The notes: generated by a model not told the origin, from the letters alone. A stretch of DNA of 64,000 nucleotides from CAZCTO01 sp964501725 (GCA_964501725.1 CAZCTO010000003.1:91796-155795), one strand, 5' to 3'; positions 16,943 to 25,129 are shown, counted from the stretch's first letter. Translations and numbers: made by a program.

Positions 16943-17213
16943 AGTAAAATGCGTATAAAATAGCGGCACAAGTGCTGAAATATACGCATATTTCGATTGA
17001 ATCGAGAGCCCTACTACCTGAAATACGTATAAAATCGGCGACAAGCCCAAAATTATACGCAAATTCCTCTAAATAGTGGTAGCCACACTACCTGAAATAC
17101 GTATAAAATCGGCGACAAGCCTAAAATTATACGCAATTTCCTCTAAATAGCGGTAGCCCTACTATCTGAAATGCGTATAAAAACCAGAAAAAGAGACTAA
17201 CTTATACGCATTT
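16943..17213. repeat. Four tandem ~74-bp repeats, each containing an inverted repeat
   Basis: Units begin at 16943, 17017, 17091 and 17165, exactly 74 bp apart. Units 2 and 3 match at 69 of 74 positions; units 1 and 4 are more diverged, and unit 4 is incomplete. Each unit contains GCGTATAA (or ACGTATAA) followed 17-25 bp later by TTATACGC or TATACGC. In unit 4 the arms are a perfect 12-bp pair (17169-17180 and 17202-17213), and in unit 1 a perfect 9-bp pair (16949-16957 and 16981-16989). The region is AT-rich and encodes nothing obvious. Possible roles are a cooperative regulator-binding array or a decayed small mobile repeat. The arms are not separated by unique spacers, so this is not a CRISPR array. 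Confidence 0.85.
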
Positions 17214-17331
17214 ACGATTTTGCAGGCGGCTCCCGTGAACTGATAAGTCAAGACCGGACATGGCGGAAATAATCGAACACAGTAATCTCGAGAAAGCACC
17301 AAGATTCGGAGAACCGGAGGCCGGGCAAAGG

Positions 17332-17937
17332 ATGAAAAAGAGAATAGCCATATTGATTCTCGTCTTTATCAGCACGTTTGCCAGTGTTTTTGCCATCTTT
17401 TATGTGCTGGCATCGGAGAAGAATCACGGTAAAAAGCACCGCATAATTCAAGTTAGTTTTGACGCGCGGATAATCTCCGAAAAGCAACTTGGATCTCTGA
17501 TCAGTTCCGGCGGAACAGCAGGTGAAGAGGTGTATATACCCGTTCAAACTAAGGTTCATGTTGCTGCAATTTGGGGGGATACGATTTGGGTTGAAACGCC
17601 GTTCATCATTGATATTGACGGAGAACTTCACGAAGCCTCTACTTGGCGCATTCCGATAGAGAATATCGATCAATCGTCTTACGCAAAGGAACTTTACCAA
17701 TCAATCATTCACAAAAATGAACAACGAATTGATTCGATAATCAGAAAATATCTTATTATTTCGCTTATTGCTGCTGTAGCCGCAGTCCTTGTTTTTTCAT
17801 TGATTTTTCTATTAATCGAAAAGAAGTGCACTACCGGTCGAAGATGGAAAATTCTATTCGGCTATTTGTTATTTGATGCAATTCTGTCGGTTTCCTTTTT
17901 GATTTTATGTATTCAGTATGCGGGACGCATTAAGTAA
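17332..17937 (+). CDS. Membrane protein of unknown function, paralogue of the gene at 63.3 kb
   Basis: About 201 residues: an N-terminal membrane anchor or signal (MKKRIAILILVFISTF), an external domain of ~110 residues with VSFDARII and GTAGEEVYIPVQT, and two C-terminal spans separated by a short basic loop (LIFLLIEKKC). The paralogue at 63343-63954 shares these blocks, including VSFDARII, GTAG-EVxIPxQT and SYAKEL, across its length. ATG 17332 is chosen because it aligns with the paralogue start and GGAGG lies upstream; the frame is open back to 17260. No characterised family was recognised. It is AT-richer than the V-ATPase genes and sits just after the 74-bp repeat array. Confidence 0.75.
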   Translation: MKKRIAILILVFISTFASVFAIFYVLASEKNHGKKHRIIQVSFDARIISEKQLGSLISSGGTAGEEVYIPVQTKVHVAAIWGDTIWVETPFIIDIDGELHEASTWRIPIENIDQSSYAKELYQSIIHKNEQRIDSIIRKYLIISLIAAVAAVLVFSLIFLLIEKKCTTGRRWKILFGYLLFDAILSVSFLILCIQYAGRIK

Positions 17938-17972
17938 AAATGTCGGACAGAACCGTTTAAATTAAAGGAATC

Positions 17973-18590
17973 TCACTTCTTTCCCTCATCTATCTCTTTC
18001 TCCCCGGCGTTTTTCTTCTGCATCCGGATAAAACCGACCGAAATCAGCGCGATGCAAATGAGAAGTCCTGCGACAGCGGGCAGGATGACGGACCGGCCGG
18101 ACTCACCGCCGAAAAGGACGCTCCAGAGCATTTTTGCGACGGCAATGAAAACCATAACGGATATACCCATCCACAGACTGCGTTTCCAAAAGGCAATGCT
18201 TAACGCAATGAGCGACAGCGGAACCAGAATGGTGGTGACAATTTTTACCCAACTCCATTCACCGAGCAGATATTCTTTTTCCATGGCAAGAAATTCAGCG
18301 ACACTGTTATTGACGGTGGCCGGTACCGGAAACCAGAACATGCTTGTAAGAAGCAGGAAAACGGTTATCGAAATGCCCGCGAAACTTCTTTTGAAGGAGA
18401 AAAAACAAAAGGGAATCAGAAACAACGGGCGGATATACCAACTGAGCTGGTTCTGATGACGCGCGAATACCCAGTCAAAAAAGCCGGTGCTGACAGATGC
18501 CGTTACGATAAAAAGTACGGACAGGACGGCAAAGACAATGGCAAGGGGCTTGTCCGATTGCTTAAGGGTCAGTTGGCTTTGCTTTTCCAT
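17973..18590 (-). CDS. Polytopic membrane protein of unknown function downstream of TetR
   Basis: About 205 residues with roughly six hydrophobic segments and a charged C-terminal tail (KKNAGEKEIDEGKK). ATG 18590 is preferred over upstream in-frame starts because GGAGGAAAT precedes it. It begins 19 bp after the stop of the TetR regulator at 18610-19233 on the same strand, so the two form an operon, and this protein is a likely regulated target. No conserved family was recognised; it could be a small exporter or membrane stress protein. Confidence 0.7.
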   Translation of the reverse strand: MEKQSQLTLKQSDKPLAIVFAVLSVLFIVTASVSTGFFDWVFARHQNQLSWYIRPLFLIPFCFFSFKRSFAGISITVFLLLTSMFWFPVPATVNNSVAEFLAMEKEYLLGEWSWVKIVTTILVPLSLIALSIAFWKRSLWMGISVMVFIAVAKMLWSVLFGGESGRSVILPAVAGLLICIALISVGFIRMQKKNAGEKEIDEGKK

Positions 18591-18609
18591 GTTGATTTCC
18601 TCCTTGTTA

Positions 18610-19233
18610 TTAAAGGGCTGCGGATTTTGCTGCGCCGTACGCCATGAAGTGAACGAACAGATCCAGATTTTGAAGCATCGCCTCGAGTTCAAAATCCTCA
18701 TTCTTGTCAAAAATCTCATCGAAGTGAGAAAACAAATAGCTTATGGTTTTAATCAGAAATTCCCGGGGATAAGCCTCATCGAAGGAGCCGTCCCGGAACG
18801 CAGTATCGATCATGCCGGAAAGAATGTCTTCCGTGTCCGTCCCGAGTATCGTACACGCCTCAAGATAAACGGCCGTTCCTTTTTCCCCGGAAAACATTCG
18901 GCTCAGCCGGTGGTACCTGGGATGTTTCAAGGCGAACTCCGCACCGATGCGTGCCTGAACCCGAAACTTTTCGAAAATGTCTTTCCCGGCAGACTCTTCC
19001 GGGTGTTCCTCAGACCGGCTGCGAATGAAAGTCCACTTTGCTTCAACGGCGGACCGGAGCATATAGAAATACAAGTCTTTCTTGTCCTTGAAATGATAGT
19101 AGAAGCTGCCCTTGCTGACGCCGGCATTCTTTAAGATAGAATTCAGCGAGGCCTCTTCATAGGGCTTCGAAGAGAATTCATCCAGTGCGGCGTCCAGAAC
19201 GTCATCTTTTCGCTCGAAAAGCGGTTCTTCCAT
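18610..19233 (-). CDS. TetR/AcrR family transcriptional regulator
   Basis: A 207-residue regulator with an N-terminal helix-turn-helix of the TetR type: LDAALDEFSSKPYEEASLNS leads into ILKNAGVSKGSFYYHFKDKKDLY (recognition helix around residues 38-58). The C-terminal ~150 residues are the variable ligand-binding and dimerisation part. A perfect 12-bp inverted repeat (19266-19293) overlaps its own -10 element, indicating autorepression. It heads an operon with the membrane protein at 17973-18590 and is divergent from a second TetR gene at 19435. The inducer is unknown. Confidence 0.9.
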   Translation of the reverse strand: MEEPLFERKDDVLDAALDEFSSKPYEEASLNSILKNAGVSKGSFYYHFKDKKDLYFYMLRSAVEAKWTFIRSRSEEHPEESAGKDIFEKFRVQARIGAEFALKHPRYHRLSRMFSGEKGTAVYLEACTILGTDTEDILSGMIDTAFRDGSFDEAYPREFLIKTISYLFSHFDEIFDKNEDFELEAMLQNLDLFVHFMAYGAAKSAAL

Positions 19234-19265
19234 ATCATGTACTCCCCTGATGTGTGATGATGCAT

Positions 19266-19293
19266 TCTGATTAGACCGAGTGGTCTAATCAGA
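19266..19293. promoter_or_regulatory. Operator: perfect 12-4-12 palindrome for the leftward TetR
   Basis: TCTGATTAGACC and GGTCTAATCAGA flank GAGT. The palindrome overlaps the -10 and start region of the leftward promoter, the usual arrangement for a TetR autorepressor. Confidence 0.8.
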
Positions 19294-19321
19294 TAGTACC
19301 AGAATGAAATTGTGCTGTCAA
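19293..19321 (-). promoter_or_regulatory. Leftward promoter of the TetR/membrane protein operon
   Basis: On the minus strand, TTGACA (19321-19316) and TACTAT (19298-19293) are 17 bp apart. The operator at 19266-19293 abuts the -10. Confidence 0.7.
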
Positions 19322-19344
19322 ATTTAAACAATAAGGTGCTGCTA

Positions 19345-19373
19345 TTGACAGCAACGTGAAAACGTCGTATTAT
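19345..19373 (+). promoter_or_regulatory. Rightward promoter of the second TetR/ABC exporter operon
   Basis: TTGACA (19345-19350) and TATTAT (19368-19373) with a 17-bp spacer, upstream of the regulator at 19435. Confidence 0.75.
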
Positions 19374-19378
19374 CCATA

Positions 19379-19402
19379 TGACTAAAATAACGATTATAGT
19401 CA
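19379..19402. promoter_or_regulatory. Likely operator for the rightward TetR
   Basis: TGACTAAAAT and ATTATAGTCA form a 10-bp inverted repeat (nine of ten positions complementary) around AACG, immediately after the -10. The geometry (arms with a 4-bp centre) matches the neighbouring TetR operator, but the sequence is different, so the two regulators should not cross-bind. Confidence 0.6.
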
Positions 19403-19434
19403 CATCGTATATAAAAAGAGGAGGTGCTCCTTAT

Positions 19435-20022
19435 ATGCCCCGATTTTCGGAAAGAGAAAAAGAACGGATCTATGAGAAACTGCGCGAAGAAGGCGAGAAG
19501 CTTTTCGTGCAGCACGGGCTTCGAAAGGTCACCGTCGATGAGCTTTCCCGGGCGGCCGGTATTGCCAAGGGCACGTTCTATCATTTCTATGAGGGCAAAG
19601 AGCATCTGTTCATGGACATCAATGTGAAGATTCAGTTCACGCTTTGGGAGCGGATGAATGCCGTACTGGAGGAGAGCGAGGGGATGCCTCCGAAGGAGCT
19701 GACGCGGAAGATTTTTATGACTATGGCAGAATTTTCGGGGGATTACCCGCTGGTTACTATGATGGATCAGGACACGATGGAGCAATTGATGCGCAAGCTT
19801 CCGCCGGAGGTGGTCGAACAGCATGTCCGGGAAGACAGCGATTTTCTTCTTAAGCTCGAAGAGTACGGCGTGCGGTTCAAAATCGATCGGGATCTGGCGG
19901 CGAAGGTTTTCGAGCACGTTTATTTGAGCACGATCAGCATGAAGTTTGAGACGCAGGAAACCCGGGCGAAAATACTGATGATGCTTCTCAATGGAGCCAT
20001 CGATCAGATTGTGGAGGACTAA
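19435..20022 (+). CDS. TetR/AcrR family transcriptional regulator of the ABC exporter
   Basis: About 195 residues. The N-terminal helix-turn-helix is evident: KLFVQHGLRKVTVDELSRAA then GIAKGTFYHFYEGKEHLF. ATG 19435 is preferred because GAGGAGGTG sits just upstream; the frame is open to 19378 but without a ribosome binding site. The gene ends three bases before the ABC ATPase start, forming a four-gene operon (regulator, ATPase, two permeases) that should be autorepressed through the operator at 19379-19402 and induced by an exporter substrate. Confidence 0.9.
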   Translation: MPRFSEREKERIYEKLREEGEKLFVQHGLRKVTVDELSRAAGIAKGTFYHFYEGKEHLFMDINVKIQFTLWERMNAVLEESEGMPPKELTRKIFMTMAEFSGDYPLVTMMDQDTMEQLMRKLPPEVVEQHVREDSDFLLKLEEYGVRFKIDRDLAAKVFEHVYLSTISMKFETQETRAKILMMLLNGAIDQIVED

Positions 20023-20025
20023 GAA

Positions 20026-20880
20026 GTGATTACGGTAGATAATGTTTTTCTTAAGTATCCGGCGGCGAAAGAAGATACCATAAACGGTATTTCTTTTGAG
20101 GTTCGGGAAGGTGAAATTTTCGGGTTTCTCGGCCCGTCCGGCGCCGGAAAAAGCACCTTGCAGAAGATTCTTACAGGCGTCCTTCGCGGTTATCGGGGCA
20201 GTGTGTCGGTGCTCGGCACGGAAGTGAAGCACCGCAGTAATACATATTACGAGGATATCGGCGTCGATTTTGAATTCCCGAATTTCTACGGGAAATGCTC
20301 GGCGCTCGAAAACCTGAACTTTTTCTCTTCGCTCTACAGCCGCAAGCCTCTCCCCGCAATGGAACTGCTTGAGAAGGTCGGCCTCCGGGACGATGCCGGG
20401 AAAAGAGTCTCCGAATATTCCAAAGGCATGAAGATGCGGCTTGGTTTTGTCCGCGCATTGCTTCATGACCCGAAGCTCCTTTTTTTGGATGAGCCGACGA
20501 GCGGCCTCGATCCGGCAAGCGCCCGGACGATGAAGAACATGATTCTTGAAGAGAAGCAAAAAGGCAAGACCATTATTCTTACCACACATAACATGCACGA
20601 TGCCGAGGAGCTCTGTGACCGCGTCGCTTTTGTGGTGGAAGGGAAGGTGGAGGCGATGGATACGCCGGAGGCCTTCCGGATGCAGACCGTCGATACGAAG
20701 GTGCTCTTCACATATGGGAAAGGTGATGATACGGTCGAGCGCGTAACGCCGCTTCGCGACCTTAGAACCGACAGCGCCTTCCAAAACGCCCTCTCTGCGG
20801 GAACCCTCCGAAGCATTCACACGAAGGAGCAAACTCTTGAGGATGTATTCATCGCGTTGACGGGCAGGTGTCTGACATGA
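20026..20880 (+). CDS. ABC transporter ATP-binding protein
   Basis: A 284-residue ATPase with Walker A GPSGAGKST (around residues 37-45), signature SEYSKGMKMRL, Walker B LLFLDEPTSGLDP and the H-loop TTHNMHD. The C-terminal ~65 residues extend beyond the core domain as in drug and antibiotic exporters of the CcmA/DrrA type. Start is GTG with GGAGG (20012-20016) in the end of the regulator gene. The stop overlaps the first permease start (ATGA). Confidence 0.95.
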   Translation: MITVDNVFLKYPAAKEDTINGISFEVREGEIFGFLGPSGAGKSTLQKILTGVLRGYRGSVSVLGTEVKHRSNTYYEDIGVDFEFPNFYGKCSALENLNFFSSLYSRKPLPAMELLEKVGLRDDAGKRVSEYSKGMKMRLGFVRALLHDPKLLFLDEPTSGLDPASARTMKNMILEEKQKGKTIILTTHNMHDAEELCDRVAFVVEGKVEAMDTPEAFRMQTVDTKVLFTYGKGDDTVERVTPLRDLRTDSAFQNALSAGTLRSIHTKEQTLEDVFIALTGRCLT

Positions 20881-21569
20881 AACTTTTAGCAGCCATTCAA
20901 AACGACATCCGCTTCCAAATGCGTTACGGATTTTATTTCCTGTATGCATTTTTGACGATCCTCTATTCGTTAGTGCTGATCTTCGTACCCGATCAGTTCC
21001 GGCAGATCGTATCCTTCATTGTGATCGTCTCTGATCCGGCAATGGTGGGGTTCTTTTTCATCGGCGCGATCTGGCTTCTTGAAAAAAGCGAAGGGGTTCA
21101 GAAATTTTTTGTTGTTTCGCCTCTCAAGTCGCTGGAATATATTCTCGCAAAGGCCGTTTCACTGGCGGTGATCTCGACGGTTTCTACGCTTGTGCTGCTC
21201 ATCGTCGCCGGTAAAGACCCGGTCTCGTTTCTGCTCATTGTGCCGGGCGTTTTCGCCGGATCGGCGATATTTACCATCATCGGACTCCTCGCGGCGACCT
21301 ATGCCAAAACCGTTAACCAGTACCTCATCATCAGCATTCCGGCAGAAATGTTCATCACCCTGCCGATCGTTCTTTACGCGTTCAAGCTGAAGATCCCCGG
21401 GCTGACGCTTCTCCCGGGAACACTACTGTGGAAATTGATCAGCGAGCGCAATAGCGCGGAAACCGCGCTCGTATTCATAGGCATTGCGGCATGGATCTTC
21501 GTCGCGGCAGGGATTGCCGTGCTCCGCATCCCCCGCGCGCTGTCGGAAGAAGGAGGCGGAAACACATGA
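20877..21569 (+). CDS. ABC exporter permease, first subunit
   Basis: About 230 residues with six hydrophobic segments, resembling the permeases annotated as fluoroquinolone export proteins. The start ATG overlaps the ATPase stop by four bases; a GTG at 20868 is in frame but less well placed relative to GCAGGTG. The charged segment after span two (LEKSEGVQKFFVVSPLK) is typical of ABC-2 type permeases. The substrate is not predictable; the TetR-controlled context suggests a toxic small molecule. Confidence 0.88.
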   Translation: MKLLAAIQNDIRFQMRYGFYFLYAFLTILYSLVLIFVPDQFRQIVSFIVIVSDPAMVGFFFIGAIWLLEKSEGVQKFFVVSPLKSLEYILAKAVSLAVISTVSTLVLLIVAGKDPVSFLLIVPGVFAGSAIFTIIGLLAATYAKTVNQYLIISIPAEMFITLPIVLYAFKLKIPGLTLLPGTLLWKLISERNSAETALVFIGIAAWIFVAAGIAVLRIPRALSEEGGGNT

Positions 21570-22276
21570 GAAGAACATGGATACTACTGAAGATGGGTCT
21601 CCGGCAACTTTTGACCGACGGCATGCTGGTTATGCTTCTTTTAGCGCCGCTCCTGATCGGTCTGGTTTTCCGGTTCGGCATACCGGTTCTCAATACCCTG
21701 CTCACCGAAAAACTGGATTTTTCCCTGCTGCCCTGGTACCCGCTGATCGACGCGTTTATGATTATGTTGACGCCGTGTATGATTGGCATGGCGGGCGCTT
21801 TTCTCATCCTGGACGAATGTGACGAGGGAACCGCAATATATTATCGGATTACTCCGACGGAAGGCCCCTTCTATCTGGCGGCTCGTATCGGAATTCCTAT
21901 GGTTTGGGGCGCGGCCACCTCTGTCGCTACGGTCCTGATTTTCGGGATATCGGGAATGCCCCTGCTTCAGATTCTGGCCGGATCATTGATGTCCGCACTC
22001 GCCGGAACCTTCGTTGCGATGATGGTGGTTTCTCTTGCCGGAAATAAGGTCGAAGGACTTGCCGTTTCCAAACTCTCCGGAATCATTTTTGCAGGAATGT
22101 TTGTTGCCTGGTTTGCGCCGGCGCCCTATAAATACACGTCGGCCTTTCTCCCGAGTTTCTGGCTCGGTGAAGTGCTGAAAAACGGGGTGAACCTGCTCCC
22201 GGTGGTTCTGGGAATTGTTGTCTGTGTGATCTGGATCGCGGGTTTTTCGGGGAAGTTTATGAGGAGAATACACTAG
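21566..22276 (+). CDS. ABC exporter permease, second subunit
   Basis: About 236 residues with six hydrophobic segments and an ABC-2 style DECDEGTAIYYRITPT segment in the first cytoplasmic loop. The ATG at 21566 overlaps the preceding stop by four bases. Two different permeases plus one ATPase imply a heterodimeric membrane part. The N-terminal extension that the frame allows upstream of 21566 overlaps the first permease and is not used. Confidence 0.88.
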   Translation: MRRTWILLKMGLRQLLTDGMLVMLLLAPLLIGLVFRFGIPVLNTLLTEKLDFSLLPWYPLIDAFMIMLTPCMIGMAGAFLILDECDEGTAIYYRITPTEGPFYLAARIGIPMVWGAATSVATVLIFGISGMPLLQILAGSLMSALAGTFVAMMVVSLAGNKVEGLAVSKLSGIIFAGMFVAWFAPAPYKYTSAFLPSFWLGEVLKNGVNLLPVVLGIVVCVIWIAGFSGKFMRRIH

Positions 22277-22318
22277 TCATCGACATCAATCGGTTTCACA
22301 TCGGACATACAGGCATTA

Positions 22319-22347
22319 TTTCAGGCACGTCGATAACATGCTAGAAT
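22319..22347 (+). promoter_or_regulatory. Promoter with extended -10 upstream of the DUF1801 gene
   Basis: TTTCAG (22319-22324) and TAGAAT (22342-22347) have a 17-bp spacer, with TG one base before the -10 (TGCTAGAAT). Confidence 0.4.
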
Positions 22348-22400
22348 AAATTTAGAGACGATAATCCTCGCGGACGCGCTGCTTCATGAAGGAGTCCCAT

Positions 22401-22775
22401 ATGGCAGAACATGAATATGCATCGATCGACGAATACATTTCACAATTTCCGGAGGAGACGCAGCAGATTCTTTTGCGAATCAGACAGGTAATCCGCGAAG
22501 CGGCGCCTGCGGCTGAGGAAAAGATCAGTTATCAGATGCCGACGTTCTATTTGAACGGAAATCTGGTGCATTTTGCTGCATTCAAAAATCATATCGGACT
22601 ATATCCGGCACCTTCTGGCATATCGGAGTTCTGTGATGAATTGTCCGTCTATAAAGGCGCGAAGGGCTCCGTTCGCTTTCCTTTGAACGCGCCCATACCC
22701 TATGAGTTGATCAAGAGAATCGTTGAGTTTCGGGTCAAAGAAAATATCAAAAATCCGGTCGGAAAGAAGAAATGA
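22401..22775 (+). CDS. DUF1801/YdhG-like small protein
   Basis: A 124-residue cytoplasmic protein. It carries the DUF1801 pattern: IDEYISQFPEETQQILLRIR at the start, AEEKISYQMPTFYLNGNLVHFAAFKNHIGLYP in the middle (only key residues: YQMPTF, AFKNHIGLYP) and a KGSVRFPLNAPIPYELI closing block. Family members include Bacillus Fra, an iron chaperone related to frataxin, but many are uncharacterised. ATG 22401 is preferred because AAGGAG lies just upstream; 22386 is in frame without one. Confidence 0.88.
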   Translation: MAEHEYASIDEYISQFPEETQQILLRIRQVIREAAPAAEEKISYQMPTFYLNGNLVHFAAFKNHIGLYPAPSGISEFCDELSVYKGAKGSVRFPLNAPIPYELIKRIVEFRVKENIKNPVGKKK

Positions 22776-22805
22776 ACGCAAGGCTAATACCGGGAGGGTA
22801 AAGTT

Positions 22806-23347
22806 ATGGGTAGCGAAAAACAAGAAATCATCGGATTATTGAAAGCCCGTTTCGAAAAAAATATGAACCGTCACCCGGGCCTCCGATGGGAGGATGTCCT
22901 TCGAAAAATAACACTGAAGCCGGAGAAACTAGGGTCACTCCTTAAGATGGAAGAATCCGAGGTGAGCCGGATGTCGTATCCTATAACGCCGAATCGGACG
23001 AGTATTTGTTTTTCGATTGCGCGGCGGAGAGTCCGAAAGGAAGAAGGAATGTCTGTTATGACCGGGAAGCGCTGGAGGGGCGTAAAGAATACAAGCCTAG
23101 GGAAAGCGCGATGGATATGGCAAATGAAATGGGTATTGAGTTGCTGACGGAAAAACAATACCGGGCACTTCAAGAGTTGGGAGTTTTTAACATCAAGACA
23201 TCCAGTTGGATCAAAACGCCCGAGCGTATTCGAAATCTCGGGGGAGCCCTGTTTTGCGACCGGCGCTACGATACGGTTTTCACATACCATAACGGCGCGG
23301 AATCCTATTACGGGGTCAGAGGTTTTCGAGGGGTCTTGAAAGTGTGA
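22806..23347 (+). pseudogene. DUF4256 gene broken by a single-base frameshift
   Basis: The first part (22806 to about 22959) reads in one frame and matches the start of DUF4256 proteins (LKARFEKNMNRHPGLRWEDV, then EKLGSLLKMEES). The match continues in the +1 frame as GEPDVVSYNAESDEYLFFDC and goes on to GALFCDRRYDTVFTYHNGAESYYGVRGFRG at 23347, the conserved C-terminus. Inserting one G near 22959-22962 (TCCGAGGT to TCCGGAGGT) restores a ~180-residue protein of the usual length. The rest is well conserved, so the break is recent or is a sequencing or assembly error. The function of DUF4256 is unknown. Confidence 0.85.
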
Positions 23348-23584
23348 AGCAAAAGTCAGACGAAAAAAACCGGAGATTGTTTACAGAATAATCATTTCAA
23401 GCAAATGCTAACAAAATCTCTGCAATTCAGGCATAATCGACAAGTCAGTTTTTCAAAAAATATGCACCTCTTCAACTGACAAACAGTGCCCGACGGATTC
23501 AAATTCAGCCGGCGCTTTTCGGAAAAGTTCATGAGAAAATCACAATAACTCTCTGCATATCCGGGCACATAGCGGACGGATTCC
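23348..23584. other. Non-coding stretch upstream of the Ig-like surface protein
   Basis: AT-rich sequence between the broken DUF4256 gene and the promoter of the surface protein. No gene, strong hairpin or repeat was seen. Confidence 0.5.
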
Positions 23585-23613
23585 TTTTCATGAGACAATT
23601 CAAATGGTAAAAT
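23585..23613 (+). promoter_or_regulatory. Promoter of the Ig-like surface protein gene
   Basis: TTTTCA (23585-23590) and TAAAAT (23608-23613) with a 17-bp spacer and an extended -10 (TGGTAAAAT). Transcription would start near 23620, which supports the ATG at 23702 over the in-frame GTG at 23618. Confidence 0.5.
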
Positions 23614-23701
23614 AATTGTGAGAAAAGCAAGAAGTGCCTTTCTGCTGTATTCATTAATGATGTTCGGGGAATGTGCACATGGGGAAAGGTTGGACGTCCT
23701 T

Positions 23702-25129
23702 ATGAAAAAATACATGTTCATTCTGATTGCTTTAATTCTTCTTCTGGCGATCTCTTTTCCGGCATTGGCATTACCGCTCGGTGCTCCGGTGGCTCCGGTA
23801 ATAGAGGAGATCGATCCGGTATTTGCAGCGCGGAATTCGGTAACAACACTCTCGATTACCGCGACAGTCTCCGACGGCGGAACGATGGAATATCAATGGT
23901 ACGAGACCCATGACGGGACTCTGCCAAGCATCATGGCAATTATCGGGCAGGAGGCGTCGACGTTCACCTGTGACACCAGCACCTCGGGCACCCGGTATTA
24001 TGTGTGCATGGTGACCAATACCATTGGCAGTGAATTGACACGTCAGTACAGTAATGTAATTGCCGTGACTGTTTATGAGCCGGTACCCATGATCACATAC
24101 AATTCGACCAACATTGAACTTGATGAACTCGAGTCCTTTAACCTGACGGCCGAGATTCAACTGAAGCCAAAGGATATCGGAACGTTAACATACAAGTGGT
24201 ATAAGAACAGCACCAACTATATCGGAACAGGCACCTTGATCCCGGGAGAAACTTCCAAAAACCTTCTTCTCACCGGAACCGGCACGGCCGGAACAGTATA
24301 CTATTACTGCATCGTCCGTAATGACTTCCTGGGTGTAGTCTATGAAATGAATGCAGAAGACATGTACATAGTCAAAGTTAAAAACACCGGAATTGCGCAT
24401 GTCCATACTTTCAGCGAATGGATGGCTACCACATTACCGACATGCCTGGAACCCGGCATTAACACCCGGGAATGCGAGTGCGGTGTAACCGAACGTGAAG
24501 AAATTCCGGCATTGGGACACGCTTTCGGAGAATGGACCGCCGATCCGACGGATCCCTTGAAGGAGATCAGAACATGTACTAACACGGGCTGCGATGTGAT
24601 AGAATCCCGCGACATTGCTCTTCCCCCTGTTGCCGGTGCGCGTCTCATGATTACATCTCCCGAGCCGGGGCAACCGGTCGCAGCAGCATGGACCATCCAA
24701 ACTCCGGACAGCAAGTGCGTTATCGATGAGACCCTTTCATATTGGGAGGTCAAATCCAAAGAACCCTCCGGAGAATGGAACCTGCCGGGCGACCCGGATG
24801 TTTTTGAGGGAGAAAGAGTGTACCGGGCGGTTGTTATCTTGCGTGCGGAAAGCGGTTATATCTTCGATTCGTCGACAGAAATCACCGTTAACGGGAATGC
24901 GCTGAAAACGGAGCGGATCGGAACGGATCAGCTGAAGGTTATTTTCGAATTTCCGATGACCGCAGCGGATGAGGTCATCGATGAAGAAAAGGAAAGCCCG
25001 TCCAAGTCGAGCTCGATGTGGGTTTGGGTTGTTATCGGCGTGGTTATTGCCGGCGCTGTTGCCGGTGGGACGGTGCTTATACTCAGAGTCTTAAAGAAGA
25101 GTAAGCCGGTCGGAAAAGAGGAGCTGTGA
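23702..25129 (+). CDS. Cell-surface protein with Ig-like domains and a C-terminal membrane anchor
   Basis: A 475-residue exported protein. Signal peptide: KKYMFILIALILLLAISF ending at FPALA. Two Ig-like modules follow (about residues 35-125 and 128-225), each with YxWY and YYC motifs (EYQWYE/RYYVCMV and TYKWYK/VYYYCIV). Residues ~228-285 carry a cysteine repeat seen in many clostridial surface proteins (HTFSEW, TCLEPG, CECGVTE, ALGHAFGEW). A further beta domain leads to a C-terminal membrane span (WVWVVIGVVIAGAVAGG) and basic tail. It is probably anchored on the outer face of the membrane and could bind polysaccharide or protein; the ligand is unknown. Confidence 0.8.
   Translation: MKKYMFILIALILLLAISFPALALPLGAPVAPVIEEIDPVFAARNSVTTLSITATVSDGGTMEYQWYETHDGTLPSIMAIIGQEASTFTCDTSTSGTRYYVCMVTNTIGSELTRQYSNVIAVTVYEPVPMITYNSTNIELDELESFNLTAEIQLKPKDIGTLTYKWYKNSTNYIGTGTLIPGETSKNLLLTGTGTAGTVYYYCIVRNDFLGVVYEMNAEDMYIVKVKNTGIAHVHTFSEWMATTLPTCLEPGINTRECECGVTEREEIPALGHAFGEWTADPTDPLKEIRTCTNTGCDVIESRDIALPPVAGARLMITSPEPGQPVAAAWTIQTPDSKCVIDETLSYWEVKSKEPSGEWNLPGDPDVFEGERVYRAVVILRAESGYIFDSSTEITVNGNALKTERIGTDQLKVIFEFPMTAADEVIDEEKESPSKSSSMWVWVVIGVVIAGAVAGGTVLILRVLKKSKPVGKEEL

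Noticed and set aside
16943..17213. Repeat array considered as CRISPR
   Set aside because: Whole 74-bp units are tandem and similar throughout, with no unique spacers and no cas genes nearby.
17260..17331. Upstream extension of the 17.3 kb membrane protein
   Set aside because: The extra 24 residues have no counterpart in the paralogue and would precede the hydrophobic anchor with a charged, non-signal sequence; the internal ATG has a suitable ribosome binding site.
19342..20949. Long open frame on the minus strand (535 residues) opposite the second TetR and ABC ATPase genes
   Set aside because: The + strand encodes clear TetR and ABC ATPase proteins here; the minus frame has no family similarity and is an antisense shadow of GC-biased codons.
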